Assembly: GCA_040388625.1 (NCBI GenBank)
Contig: JAZKBK010000001.1
Coordinates: 62,001-126,000 of the forward strand
Reading direction: 5' to 3'
Origin: Gemmatimonadota bacterium
GTDB lineage: Bacteria > Gemmatimonadota > Gemmatimonadetes > Gemmatimonadales > Gemmatimonadaceae
DNA length: 64,000 nucleotides
This document shows positions 35,634 to 44,107 of this stretch, one piece after another (position 1 is the first letter of the stretch; each line of letters begins with the position of its first letter). A program made the translations under genes and the position numbers. The notes below the pieces were generated by a model. The model worked only from the letters and a program-made list of their open reading frames with translations, ran no database searches and was not told where the DNA came from.

Positions 35634-37108
35634 TACGCAGCGGCCTCGGCGCCTTCGCTGTAACCGACCACAGGAAGTTTCACGGTGAAGCGGGCACCGT
35701 GACCAGTATCCGTAGCAGAGATCGTACCGCCATGTCTGGTCACGATGTCGGACACCATCCACAGGCCAAGTCCGGTTCCCTTGCCGGCCGGTTTGGTCGT
35801 GAAGAATCGCTCGAATACATGCTCGACCGCGCCGGGAAGGAAACCGGGTCCGCTGTCTTCCACTGAGAGCGTCGCAGTGTCGCCGTCGCCGCTGACACGA
35901 ATCCGAATGATGCGCTCGGTGGTCTGCGATTCCATCGCCTGAGCTGCGTTGATGATCAGATTGATCACCACGCGCTCGAGCGCGCTGGCGTCGCCGTTCA
36001 CCGGAACCGCGCTACTCTCGGCATCACGCTCGACGGTCACTCTGCGCTCGCGCAGGAGCGACCGGAGAGTCCCGACGCTTCTCGTAACAACGTCGCCGAG
36101 CAGCACTGTAGCGGGCTCCGTCTGGCCCTGGCGTGCGAAGGCGAGAAGATCGTGCAGCGCGGTCGCGGTGCGCCGCGCGTCACTGGCGATCGCGGTGGCT
36201 TCCTCGCGATCGGCTGGATCCGTGAGACCGCGGCCGAGCATCTCCGCGGACAGCGCGATCGCGGTGAGGGGGCTGTTCACCTCGTGCGCTACGCAGGCGG
36301 CGAGTGTGCCAAGCGCTGCGAGCTTGTCTGCCTCCTGAAGGCGAATCGAGAGGTCGCGTTGTTCAGTGTTTCGCACGATCTGTGCGGCCAGCGCACGCCG
36401 CAGCACTCGTTCGTGCCACGCACTTACATAAGTGGCAACTACACCGGCTGCGGCGAGGAGCACCAGCTTCATCCCTTCGTCCAGAATCGCCACATTGGCT
36501 GACGCGGCAGCCGTGATCGGATCCGACCATAGCGTCACGTGCGCAACTTGAACCAGTATCAACAGTACCGCGAGATATTCAGCAGTAATGCAGGCGGCGG
36601 TAATTCCTGTGGACCGCGCCGATCCCATGATCGGGCGTGCCGCCAATATTGCGAAGTAGACGAGTGTGATGGGCGCCTTGAGCGCGACCGACGGCGAGCC
36701 GAGCAGCCCATAGCACAGGATGATCGCTGTAACGGCCGTTGCGTCGACGATCGGGGCGACGGCGGACAGCCAGTGAGGATACGCACCGTCGCGGTTGGGG
36801 ACGAAGGATGCCAGCACCACTGACCAGAGCAGCATCGGAGCGAGAACCGCTGCATTGGCGGCCCGCAGAGGGCGTGGCAAGGCCGTTGAGTAGGCCAGTG
36901 CCGCCACAGTCAGCACGACCACGATCACCAGCCGCAGTACGTTCAGCAGCCCCTCGGCCCGAGCCCGCTCCGCGGCGAGCAGGAAGGTCAGCTCGTCGCT
37001 ATCGGAGCGGGGAGGGGAGTGTATCGGGCCGGTGGCCACGGCAAACATCGTCGTCGAGGACATTGCCCTTAAGGCTCGACCTCCCGTACGGGGACTATAG
37101 GTAGCCAT
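35633..37108 (-). CDS. Membrane sensor histidine kinase
   Basis: 491 aa. About six transmembrane helices (residues 55-245, such as VLRLVIVVVLTVAALAYS and KLVLLAAAGVVATYVSA) without a large periplasmic loop. HisKA: CVAHEVNSPLTAIALSAE. HATPase: NLIINAAQAM, DSGPGFLPGAVEHVFERFFTTK, GTGLGLWMV. No receiver domain. It is divergently transcribed from the receiver/KaiC-like/kinase set, with about 245 bp between them and no other recognisable feature. Met16 or Met21 are alternative starts, since no good ribosome binding site precedes the first Met. Confidence 0.9.
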   Translation of the reverse strand: MATYSPRTGGRALRAMSSTTMFAVATGPIHSPPRSDSDELTFLLAAERARAEGLLNVLRLVIVVVLTVAALAYSTALPRPLRAANAAVLAPMLLWSVVLASFVPNRDGAYPHWLSAVAPIVDATAVTAIILCYGLLGSPSVALKAPITLVYFAILAARPIMGSARSTGITAACITAEYLAVLLILVQVAHVTLWSDPITAAASANVAILDEGMKLVLLAAAGVVATYVSAWHERVLRRALAAQIVRNTEQRDLSIRLQEADKLAALGTLAACVAHEVNSPLTAIALSAEMLGRGLTDPADREEATAIASDARRTATALHDLLAFARQGQTEPATVLLGDVVTRSVGTLRSLLRERRVTVERDAESSAVPVNGDASALERVVINLIINAAQAMESQTTERIIRIRVSGDGDTATLSVEDSGPGFLPGAVEHVFERFFTTKPAGKGTGLGLWMVSDIVTRHGGTISATDTGHGARFTVKLPVVGYSEGAEAAA

Positions 37109-37352
37109 ACTGGAATTTCAGGCCTTCGTCCCGGAACTTGCTGGAGGTGGCAGCGTACGCCGGTGCATTCGGGGTGATCCGAGCGGCCTGACTTCAGATG
37201 ATTATCTTACGACTGCTCGCGTCGCCTGGCGAACGCCGGATCACTGGTTCGTGCCGGTCGTGCACCGGAGGCCTTTTTTTCTGATCCTGCGTCCGTGGCA
37301 TGTGCGCCTGCGCCTCAACGCCGTTGTCTGGCCTTGCCGTAATTGCGAATCC

Positions 37353-37781
37353 GTGAATACAGACGAAGCAAGCGCGTTGGTCCTGGTTGTTGAACGCGAC
37401 CCCAACGTGCGTGAGCTCGAGTCCTTTTTTCTCAACGAAGCTGGTTTCGCGGTGGACTTTGCCGAAGACGGCGTCGCCGCATTGCAGCTCGCACGTGAGA
37501 GGCGGCCCGCGATCATTGTCACCGAGATCATGGTTCCCAAGCTGGATGGTCTGGCGTTGTGCCGGGCTGTCAAGGAGGACCCCGAACTTGCCGACACCGT
37601 CGTGCTCGTGTTCAGCATTCTCGCCGCACATGGGCGTGCGCGCGACGCCGGCGCGGATGCGTTTCTGATCAAGCCACTGGCCGAGCAACGGCTGGTTCAA
37701 ACTGTTCGTGAGTTGCTGGAGAGGAGAGCCGCAACATCTCCTCATACCGCACCAGGGACGCAACCGGGACAGCTTCGATGA
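37353..37781 (+). CDS. Stand-alone receiver domain with Glu at the phosphorylation site
   Basis: 142 aa from a GTG at 37353. CheY-like fold: LVLVVERDPNVRELE, AIIVTEIMVPKLDGL, VVLVFSI and ADAFLIKPL. The position normally held by the phospho-accepting Asp is Glu58 (VTEIMVP), while the Lys (K107) and the Ser switch residue remain. A Glu there usually mimics the phosphorylated state. Its stop overlaps the start of the KaiC-like gene as ATGA, so the two are translationally coupled. A longer N-terminus from 37251 is possible but lacks domain content. Confidence 0.85.
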   Translation: MNTDEASALVLVVERDPNVRELESFFLNEAGFAVDFAEDGVAALQLARERRPAIIVTEIMVPKLDGLALCRAVKEDPELADTVVLVFSILAAHGRARDAGADAFLIKPLAEQRLVQTVRELLERRAATSPHTAPGTQPGQLR

Positions 37782-39193
37782 CTGATGCACTGATGGACGA
37801 ATCGGGCGTCGCGGACGGCTCCGTCGTGTTCCCCCGCATCAGTACGGGGAACCCGCAGGCCGACGCGATTCTGGGCGGCGGCTTTCCCGCGAATTCGATC
37901 AACATCATCATGGGCCAGCCCGGCACTGGAAAGACGATCTTCGCCGAGCAGCTGCTCTTTCACAATGCGAATCCGACCAGGCCTCTACTCTATCTGACCA
38001 CTCTGTCAGAGCCCATGTCAAAGGTCGTGAGCTACGCACAGCGGCTCGACTTTTTCGACATCGACCAGGTCGGCACAGGTATCCTGTATGACGATCTCGG
38101 CGCCAAGCTGATTGCTGACGGGCCGGCCGCGCTGGTACCACACCTTCTGGAATCCATAAAGCGGCTGTCGCCATCGATCGTGGTGATCGACTCGTTCAAG
38201 GCCGTACACGACATCGCTCAATCCACCTCGGAGATGCGGCGACTCGTATCGCAGCTCGCGGGAGTCGTGTCGGCTTACGATATGACTGTGTTTCTCCTGG
38301 GTGAATACACGCAGGACAACATCGAGCAATATCCGGAGTTTGCGGTTGCGGATTCCATCGTGCAGCTGGAACGCAATACGCTTGGTGCCCGGGATGAGCG
38401 ATACGTCCGGGTGCTGAAGCTGCGCGGAAGCGGCTACAGCGAGGGCAGGCACGCGTTTCGCATCACGTCTACGGGTCTCGCGATCTTTCCGCGCCTGGTG
38501 ACACCAAAGTTCGAGAGCTATGTCCCGCTCCTCGAGCGAACGGCCACCGGAATCGAGGGGCTGGACGAGATCATGGGCGGCGGCGTGTGGCGTGGCAGCA
38601 CCACGCTCGTCGCCGGCCCAACCGGTGCTGGCAAGTCGACCATCGGGCTTCAGTTCGCTTTGCAGGCGCATCGCGACGGCGAGGCAGTGCTTTTCGTGAA
38701 CTTCCAGGAAAACCCTGCTCAGGTGCAGCGGATGATCCGAGCGCTCGGGACAGATCCGGAAATCGCCTACACAACGGGCTTTCATCACCTCTACAGATCC
38801 CCCGTGGAGTTGCAGATCGACAGCGTCATCGTGGAGATATTCAACTTCATCGAGACGGCGAATGTGCGGCGTGTCGTAATCGATGCCGTTGGTGATCTGT
38901 CGACAGCTGCGAGCGATCCGCATCGTCTGAATGACTTTCTATATTCGCTCGTGCAGCACTTCGTGGTCCGTAACGTGACGACGCTCCTCAATCTCGAGTC
39001 GGCGCCTGGTGTTACAGGCAGACGAGAGGAAGAGCAACGGTGGAGTTACATGTCCGATAACGTGTTGGTCCTGGAGCGGGGTGAAGGCCTGGCCGGGGAG
39101 CGTACAATACGAGTAGTGAAGACACGCAACAGCGATCACGACCCGTTGCCACACCGCGTGGAAATCCGTCGTGATGGCGTTCACGTCGTCTGA
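37778..39193 (+). CDS. Double-domain KaiC-like RecA-family ATPase
   Basis: 471 aa made of two KaiC/RadA-like ATPase domains. Domain 1: Walker A GQPGTGKT (46-53), Walker B IVVIDSF (134-140). Domain 2: GPTGAGKS (280-287), RVVIDAV (365-371). The paired glutamates after the fourth strand in cyanobacterial KaiC (EE) read S-E (LSEP, 76-79) and Q-E (FQEN, 309-312). By eye, the region of the KaiC phospho-site pair reads RWSYMSDNV. No kaiA or kaiB is present. Overlaps the receiver gene by 4 bp; a histidine kinase gene follows 55 bp downstream. Confidence 0.88.
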   Translation: MTDALMDESGVADGSVVFPRISTGNPQADAILGGGFPANSINIIMGQPGTGKTIFAEQLLFHNANPTRPLLYLTTLSEPMSKVVSYAQRLDFFDIDQVGTGILYDDLGAKLIADGPAALVPHLLESIKRLSPSIVVIDSFKAVHDIAQSTSEMRRLVSQLAGVVSAYDMTVFLLGEYTQDNIEQYPEFAVADSIVQLERNTLGARDERYVRVLKLRGSGYSEGRHAFRITSTGLAIFPRLVTPKFESYVPLLERTATGIEGLDEIMGGGVWRGSTTLVAGPTGAGKSTIGLQFALQAHRDGEAVLFVNFQENPAQVQRMIRALGTDPEIAYTTGFHHLYRSPVELQIDSVIVEIFNFIETANVRRVVIDAVGDLSTAASDPHRLNDFLYSLVQHFVVRNVTTLLNLESAPGVTGRREEEQRWSYMSDNVLVLERGEGLAGERTIRVVKTRNSDHDPLPHRVEIRRDGVHVV

Positions 39194-39247
39194 CTCGATG
39201 AGCCAGCGTGGATGTGACCCTGCGGAAGACTACCGGCTTCTGATGAA

Positions 39248-40546
39248 ATGATGGACGACATGGAACGGCCCGGCCGTATCGAGGACCTCCACCAGCTGAC
39301 TCGACTCAGTCGGGAATTCACGTACGCGCGATCGCTCGATGAGATTCTCGATCTGGCGGTCTCACAGTCGGCGCATCTGATGCGGTCCGAGAAGGCGGTG
39401 CTGCTGCTCACGGATGACGACGGACTGCTCCGCGTGCGTGCGTCGATAGGAGTCGATGCGGAAATCGTCGAGCGTTTCAGACAGCCGGCGAACGAGGCCC
39501 TGGTGAGTCGGTTGCGTGGCTTGCTGGGTGCCAACCTGGCGGGTGGCTTCGTCGGTGTTCCGCTGGTGTCGCATGGAAACGTCGTCGGGCTTCTGGCCAC
39601 GGTGCGGCCGGATGGACTCCCGGTATCGGAAGATGACGAGTGGTTGCTCGCTGCGCTGGCGGACCAGATTGCCGCGCCGCTCGAAAACGCGCGCCTCGCG
39701 AAACAGCTCGAGAGTTCCGCGCTGCTCGCCGAAAACGTGCGCCTTTATGAAGCGGAGCACGAAGCGCGCGTCGTTGCCGAGGTTGCGCTTCGCGAAGCCG
39801 AATCCGCTCGCGACGCCGCGTTGCAAGCCGACACGAGCAAGACGTCGTTTCTCGCGGCGATGAGTCATGAGCTGCGCACGCCGCTGAACGCAATCGGCGG
39901 CTACGTCGAGCTGCTGGAGATGGGATTACGAGGTCCGATCACCGTCGAGCAGGCAGACGACCTCAGGCGCATCAAGGCGAGCCAGGCTCACTTGTTGCGC
40001 CTCATAACGGAGGTGCTCGATTTCGCACGACTCGGCTCCGGACATACCGAACTGCATTTCGACGACGTCGATCTGCACGAGATCCTGCGAGAAGCTGAAA
40101 TAATGACCATGCCGCAGGCGAGAGCGCGGGGAATCGAGTACGCATACGAGCCGCTCGACTGTCGTGTCATCGTGCGTGCCGATCCGCACAGGCTGCAACA
40201 GATTGTACTCAACCTTCTCACCAACGCAATCAAGTTCACCGAGCCCGGCGGAGCGATACGCATGACGTGCGGACCCGTGAGCGGTGGATCAACAGGACAG
40301 AAACGTGTGCGCGTCTCCGTGCAGGATACAGGGCGCGGCATACCACCCGATCAGATCGATGGCATATGGCAGCCGTTCGTTCAGGTCGGGCGGAAACTCA
40401 ATCATCCGAGCGAGGGTGTCGGCCTGGGGCTGGCAATCAGCCGGGATCTCGCGCGACGGCTTGGTGGCGAGTTGAGTGTCACCAGCGAATTGGGCCGCGG
40501 GTCGGAGTTCACACTCACGTTGCCCGTGCTACGAATGGGGCAGTGA
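39248..40546 (+). CDS. GAF-domain sensor histidine kinase
   Basis: 432 aa, soluble. A GAF domain spans about 14-150 (SLDEILDLAVSQSAHLMRSEKAV), a coiled coil runs to about 195, then HisKA with H207 (MSHELRTPLNAIGGYVELL) and HATPase boxes NLLTNAIKFTE, DTGRGIPPDQIDGIWQPF and GVGLGLAISRDLARR. Third gene of the receiver/KaiC-like/kinase set. The stop overlaps the end of the convergent DNA polymerase gene by 18 bp. Confidence 0.9.
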   Translation: MMDDMERPGRIEDLHQLTRLSREFTYARSLDEILDLAVSQSAHLMRSEKAVLLLTDDDGLLRVRASIGVDAEIVERFRQPANEALVSRLRGLLGANLAGGFVGVPLVSHGNVVGLLATVRPDGLPVSEDDEWLLAALADQIAAPLENARLAKQLESSALLAENVRLYEAEHEARVVAEVALREAESARDAALQADTSKTSFLAAMSHELRTPLNAIGGYVELLEMGLRGPITVEQADDLRRIKASQAHLLRLITEVLDFARLGSGHTELHFDDVDLHEILREAEIMTMPQARARGIEYAYEPLDCRVIVRADPHRLQQIVLNLLTNAIKFTEPGGAIRMTCGPVSGGSTGQKRVRVSVQDTGRGIPPDQIDGIWQPFVQVGRKLNHPSEGVGLGLAISRDLARRLGGELSVTSELGRGSEFTLTLPVLRMGQ

Positions 40547-42916
40547 TTCGGTCGACAGCATCATGGTCGCGGTGCTGGTCGTAAGAACTGTGCGTACTGA
40601 TTCGATGGATGGCTGGAAGATGGAGAACTGGTCCGCGTCCGCGAATACGGTGGTAAAGTCCAGCGGGGTGAACGCGCGCGCCATTCGCTGTGCGTAGGTA
40701 GTGTGGAGCAGCCGGACATAATGGTCCACGGAATAATCGCGCGGATCCTGATCCGCGCTCTCGTCCTCGTGCGAAGTGAGGAGCCCGTACTCGCCGTTCT
40801 GCTTGCGGTACACGCGAATGCGGTCCCCGACGCTCCACGTCGTCCGGCCCGCACTCAACAGTGCCTCGTATGGAATCTCGCGACGCTTCGCTCTGGTCGC
40901 GAGATAATCCTGCGGCGGTTTGGAGAGGCGGAGTCGCGCCGATACATCATGCGTCGAGAGAAGCCGCGTCTGAAGCGCGGCGACAGTCGCGAGATATGCA
41001 CGCCGAACGCCCGGCACATCGCCGGCGAGCAGTCGTGCGATCGCCTGCCGCAGGAATGCCTCGCCAAACGGCTCAGAGCGGCTCGATCTGAAGGCGACGC
41101 CTCTCAGCAATAGCGTTCCATCGTAGCCGAGCAGTGCATAATTCTTGGGCTCGTGTGACAGCATGGCTGCGTAGCGTCCCTCGAATTCGAGCTGGACCAG
41201 TGGCGGTAGCAGCGTTGCGACATCCGCGACGACGCGGCGCTCATCCGCTTCATTCCAGCTTGCAGGCACCGCGAAATACACGCCGTCCGTATCGGCTTCG
41301 AGTAGCGTCACGCCGCGAGCGGCGAGCTCCCTGCATAGAAGTCCAAGCACTTCGCGTCCGCGTCGTGTGACTTCGTTCGCCGCGTGAATGTCGGCGAATC
41401 GCGTGAGGCCGCCCGCGCCGAGATAACCGTACGCGGAGTTCACGACTATCTTGAGTGCTGCGGACATCGCTTCGTTGCTGTGTCGTTGAGCCGAACCCGG
41501 CACAGAGATCCTCGCGCGAGCCTTGGCCTCAAGTCGGCGCTCGACCAGACCATCGACGAGTGCCAGAAGAACGCCGAGCCGATCGCGCGCGGGTCCGATG
41601 CGATACGTGCGCATCAGCGATGGATACAGACTTGCTACGTCCGCCTTGACGACGCGATGTGCGACACCGGCCGCGAAGAGATGTAGCGCTGCGCCACTAT
41701 GTGAAGTTCCGTCGCCAGGTTGATGTGCAGGCAGCGCCGCGCCGGAGCGTATGTACGCGCGCACGATCAGAGGATCGATGACGCCGGTCGCGGCGCCGGC
41801 ATCCGCCAGTCGTTCGTACCGTCTCGGAACCATCTGCGCGAGTGCATACGCCGCGCCGCCGAGGAGACGCGACAGCTGCGCCACCTCCTCGACGTCGTCC
41901 GTTGCGTATCGACGCACGCGATCCGGATCGGTACGGAATGTCGTGTAGATCTGATCGCCGCGTATGTACTCGCGATCCGGGGCCGCGATGCCGAGATGCT
42001 TCGCGACGGCCTTGAGCCCGTATCCCGGCAGTTCGCGCGTCGAGAAGTCGTAGCGCCGTACCGCATCGAGAGTGTCTATGAGCTCTCTACCTGGCGCGAC
42101 GAATCTTACGCGTCTCCGGTCGTTGGGGTCACTGGATCGAATACCGCGCCGCGCTGCGCGCTGTCGCAATCCCGCGGTCTGGATTCTGCCGAGTGAGAGC
42201 GGGGCGCCGAGCATACGGGAGCGCTGGTCCAGAAACGGAAGATCGAAGCCATGCAGGTTGTGATTCTCTATCACGTCGGGATCGGCCGCGTGCACGGATT
42301 GGACGAGACGACGGATCAGATCGGCTTCGGCAGCGTCGTCATCGCTCGTCGCTTCGAGCACTTCCGTGTCGCCCGTGTGATAGCGGATCGAGATCATGAA
42401 GATGCGATCCTGCTGCGGGTCGAGGCCGGTGGTCTCGAGATCGAACTGCATGCGGTGCAGTGCGTCGAACGGGAGATCGCGAAAATAATTGCGTCCAGTT
42501 GCGACGAGATACTGCTCTTCGGGTGGCAGCGACAGCACGTTCTGCTGGCCAAGCTCGCTGATGTGATTGATACGCTGTCCCATCCTTTCGGACGCACCGC
42601 GGAGAATGGCTGCAGTGAGGGAGCGACCGTCAGTCGCGGTAACGAGATGACGGAGCGCGCCCGGTCCTTCCAGCTCACGATGGCGAAATGCAGCCGATGG
42701 GCTGTTGCCATGATCGAGTCTGCTGCCCAGATGATTCAGGTCGTCGATGTGCGCGAGCAGCACCCATGGGCGAAAGCGCTCCTGCTCACGTACGAGTGCC
42801 CCCGTTTCGGCGATGCGGCGCCACACCGTTGCGCGTCCGTCATGGTCCGCATGAACGGATACGATCCCCGGTGTTGCGTCCCAGCCCCAGAGCCACTCGT
42901 CCGTCTCAGGGTTCAT
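40529..42916 (-). CDS. polB: Family B DNA polymerase (Pol II type)
   Basis: 795 aa, close to the size of E. coli Pol II. Proofreading motifs are intact: Exo I MQFDLETTGLD (D159, E161), Exo II NHNLHGFDLPFL, Exo III YATDDVEEV. Polymerase motifs: A KADVASLYPSLM (D426), B KIVVNSAYGYLG, C EADTDGVYF (D542, D544). Family B enzymes in bacteria work in damage tolerance and replication restart. Single gene between a kinase (convergent) and a periplasmic protein gene on the same strand. Confidence 0.93.
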   Translation of the reverse strand: MNPETDEWLWGWDATPGIVSVHADHDGRATVWRRIAETGALVREQERFRPWVLLAHIDDLNHLGSRLDHGNSPSAAFRHRELEGPGALRHLVTATDGRSLTAAILRGASERMGQRINHISELGQQNVLSLPPEEQYLVATGRNYFRDLPFDALHRMQFDLETTGLDPQQDRIFMISIRYHTGDTEVLEATSDDDAAEADLIRRLVQSVHAADPDVIENHNLHGFDLPFLDQRSRMLGAPLSLGRIQTAGLRQRAARRGIRSSDPNDRRRVRFVAPGRELIDTLDAVRRYDFSTRELPGYGLKAVAKHLGIAAPDREYIRGDQIYTTFRTDPDRVRRYATDDVEEVAQLSRLLGGAAYALAQMVPRRYERLADAGAATGVIDPLIVRAYIRSGAALPAHQPGDGTSHSGAALHLFAAGVAHRVVKADVASLYPSLMRTYRIGPARDRLGVLLALVDGLVERRLEAKARARISVPGSAQRHSNEAMSAALKIVVNSAYGYLGAGGLTRFADIHAANEVTRRGREVLGLLCRELAARGVTLLEADTDGVYFAVPASWNEADERRVVADVATLLPPLVQLEFEGRYAAMLSHEPKNYALLGYDGTLLLRGVAFRSSRSEPFGEAFLRQAIARLLAGDVPGVRRAYLATVAALQTRLLSTHDVSARLRLSKPPQDYLATRAKRREIPYEALLSAGRTTWSVGDRIRVYRKQNGEYGLLTSHEDESADQDPRDYSVDHYVRLLHTTYAQRMARAFTPLDFTTVFADADQFSIFQPSIESVRTVLTTSTATMMLSTESLPHS

Positions 42917-42983
42917 GAGTACATCAGATGGGCAATCGTGATCGATCTACGAAAGTGCGACGTCTTGCTTCCCAGCCATAGTG

Positions 42984-43778
42984 CTATGGTATCTGCGCCG
43001 GATCGAATATCGCTGGTGGTGCGTCGACGTTCGCCTTGATGTCCCGGTAAACTTCGCGCTGGAGGAGCTTGCCGCCTTCCTCGATCGACACGTCGCGCGA
43101 GATCCAGCCTCCTGCGAGCGGTGCATAATCGCCGAACGTCACCGTGGCTGTTTTGGTTGTGTCACGAAGCCCGCGCATGATCGAATGGACGTAAACGAGC
43201 CGCTCCTTGTCGATCCAGAACTGCGGAGTCGTGCTGTCGCCATTTTGTGCGCCGACGACCCACACGGGCCGTCCATCCCACGTTCCATCCGACACCACGT
43301 CAAGGTTGTATCCCTCTTCACGCAGGATCTGCGCGGACGTATCCACGGGCTGCCGATACACGTCGAAGCCCAGGACCATGAGATCGTTGCGCAGCTTGCG
43401 TCCCTGCCACGGTCCACCGTTGCGGCGCGTGTAGAGCGAATCCTTGCGATAGATGCTGACGTTCCGGTCGTCGTTTGCGAGACGGCGGATGCGCAGATAG
43501 CCGGGCACCGACGCCGTCTCCCACCACGTCTGGTGCACCACCGAATCGTTCGGGAGATGGACTTCGGTCGATTGCGTGAAACTGAGCGAGTGGTACCACG
43601 TTTTGGCGTAGCGGTCGTGCATGCGCTGAAGAAGCTCGACGCCCGATTTGGGTGCATTTGCCGAGGCCTGGTGTTGCGCTGTGGCGGTGGCAAGGAATGG
43701 CGTGACCGTAATGACTGCTGCAATCATCCAGGCAATCGCCGGTCGTCGGTGTTCGAGGATAGCGCGATTTGTCGACAT
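42984..43778 (-). CDS. Exported LolA-like beta-rich protein of unknown function
   Basis: 264 aa from the ATG at 43778, with GAGAGA upstream. Signal segment AWMIAAVITVTPFLATATA. The mature part is rich in beta strands with a short helix first (GVELLQRMHDRYAKTWYHSLSFTQST) and repeated strand pairs such as DGRPVWVVGAQNGDSTTPQFWIDKE, which resembles the LolA/LppX half-barrel architecture of lipoprotein carriers. Sequence similarity by eye is weak. Genes next to it do not suggest a pathway. Confidence 0.6.
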   Translation of the reverse strand: MSTNRAILEHRRPAIAWMIAAVITVTPFLATATAQHQASANAPKSGVELLQRMHDRYAKTWYHSLSFTQSTEVHLPNDSVVHQTWWETASVPGYLRIRRLANDDRNVSIYRKDSLYTRRNGGPWQGRKLRNDLMVLGFDVYRQPVDTSAQILREEGYNLDVVSDGTWDGRPVWVVGAQNGDSTTPQFWIDKERLVYVHSIMRGLRDTTKTATVTFGDYAPLAGGWISRDVSIEEGGKLLQREVYRDIKANVDAPPAIFDPAQIP

Positions 43779-43900
43779 GTTCGCTCTCTCGTGAATGGAT
43801 TGGGAGTTCGCGCTCGGCGTAGGACGCCAGTACACAATAACGAACATCCGCGGCGACGGTGGCCAGGCCACGCGGCCACACGATGTGGAGCTTTCGCTAA

Positions 43901-43937
43901 AGCAAAACCTCGCCTTGAGTAGCTACTCAAGGCGAGG
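43901..43937 (-). terminator. Terminator downstream of tRNA-Asn
   Basis: A perfect 30-bp palindrome from CCTCGCCTTGAGTA to its complement (43908-43937). On the minus strand it is followed by GTTTTGCTTT, so it ends the tRNA-Asn transcript. Confidence 0.8.
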
Positions 43938-43952
43938 CAATTACCTGCTCAG

Positions 43953-44026
43953 CTCCCCAGGTAGGACTTGAACCTACGACCCTTCGATTAACAGTCGAAT
44001 GCTCTAACCAACTGAGCTACTGGGGA
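43953..44026 (-). tRNA. tRNA-Asn (anticodon GTT)
   Basis: 74 nt on the minus strand. The acceptor TCCCCAG pairs with CTGGGGA, D arm AGCTCAGTTGGTTAGAGC, anticodon arm with loop CTGTTAA, giving GTT, and T arm GTAGG-TTCAAGT-CCTAC. The discriminator is G and CCA is not encoded. Confidence 0.96.
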
Positions 44027-44107
44027 ATGTCCCGCGGGATCTGTTCCGGGGGAGACCTACCAATTTAGCGCGCAAACCTGCCAAGCTCAACTGCAGACGC
44101 GCTCGAC

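Noticed and set aside
37778-39193. A cyanobacterial-type circadian clock
   Set aside because: No kaiA or kaiB in the window, and key catalytic glutamates and phospho-sites differ.
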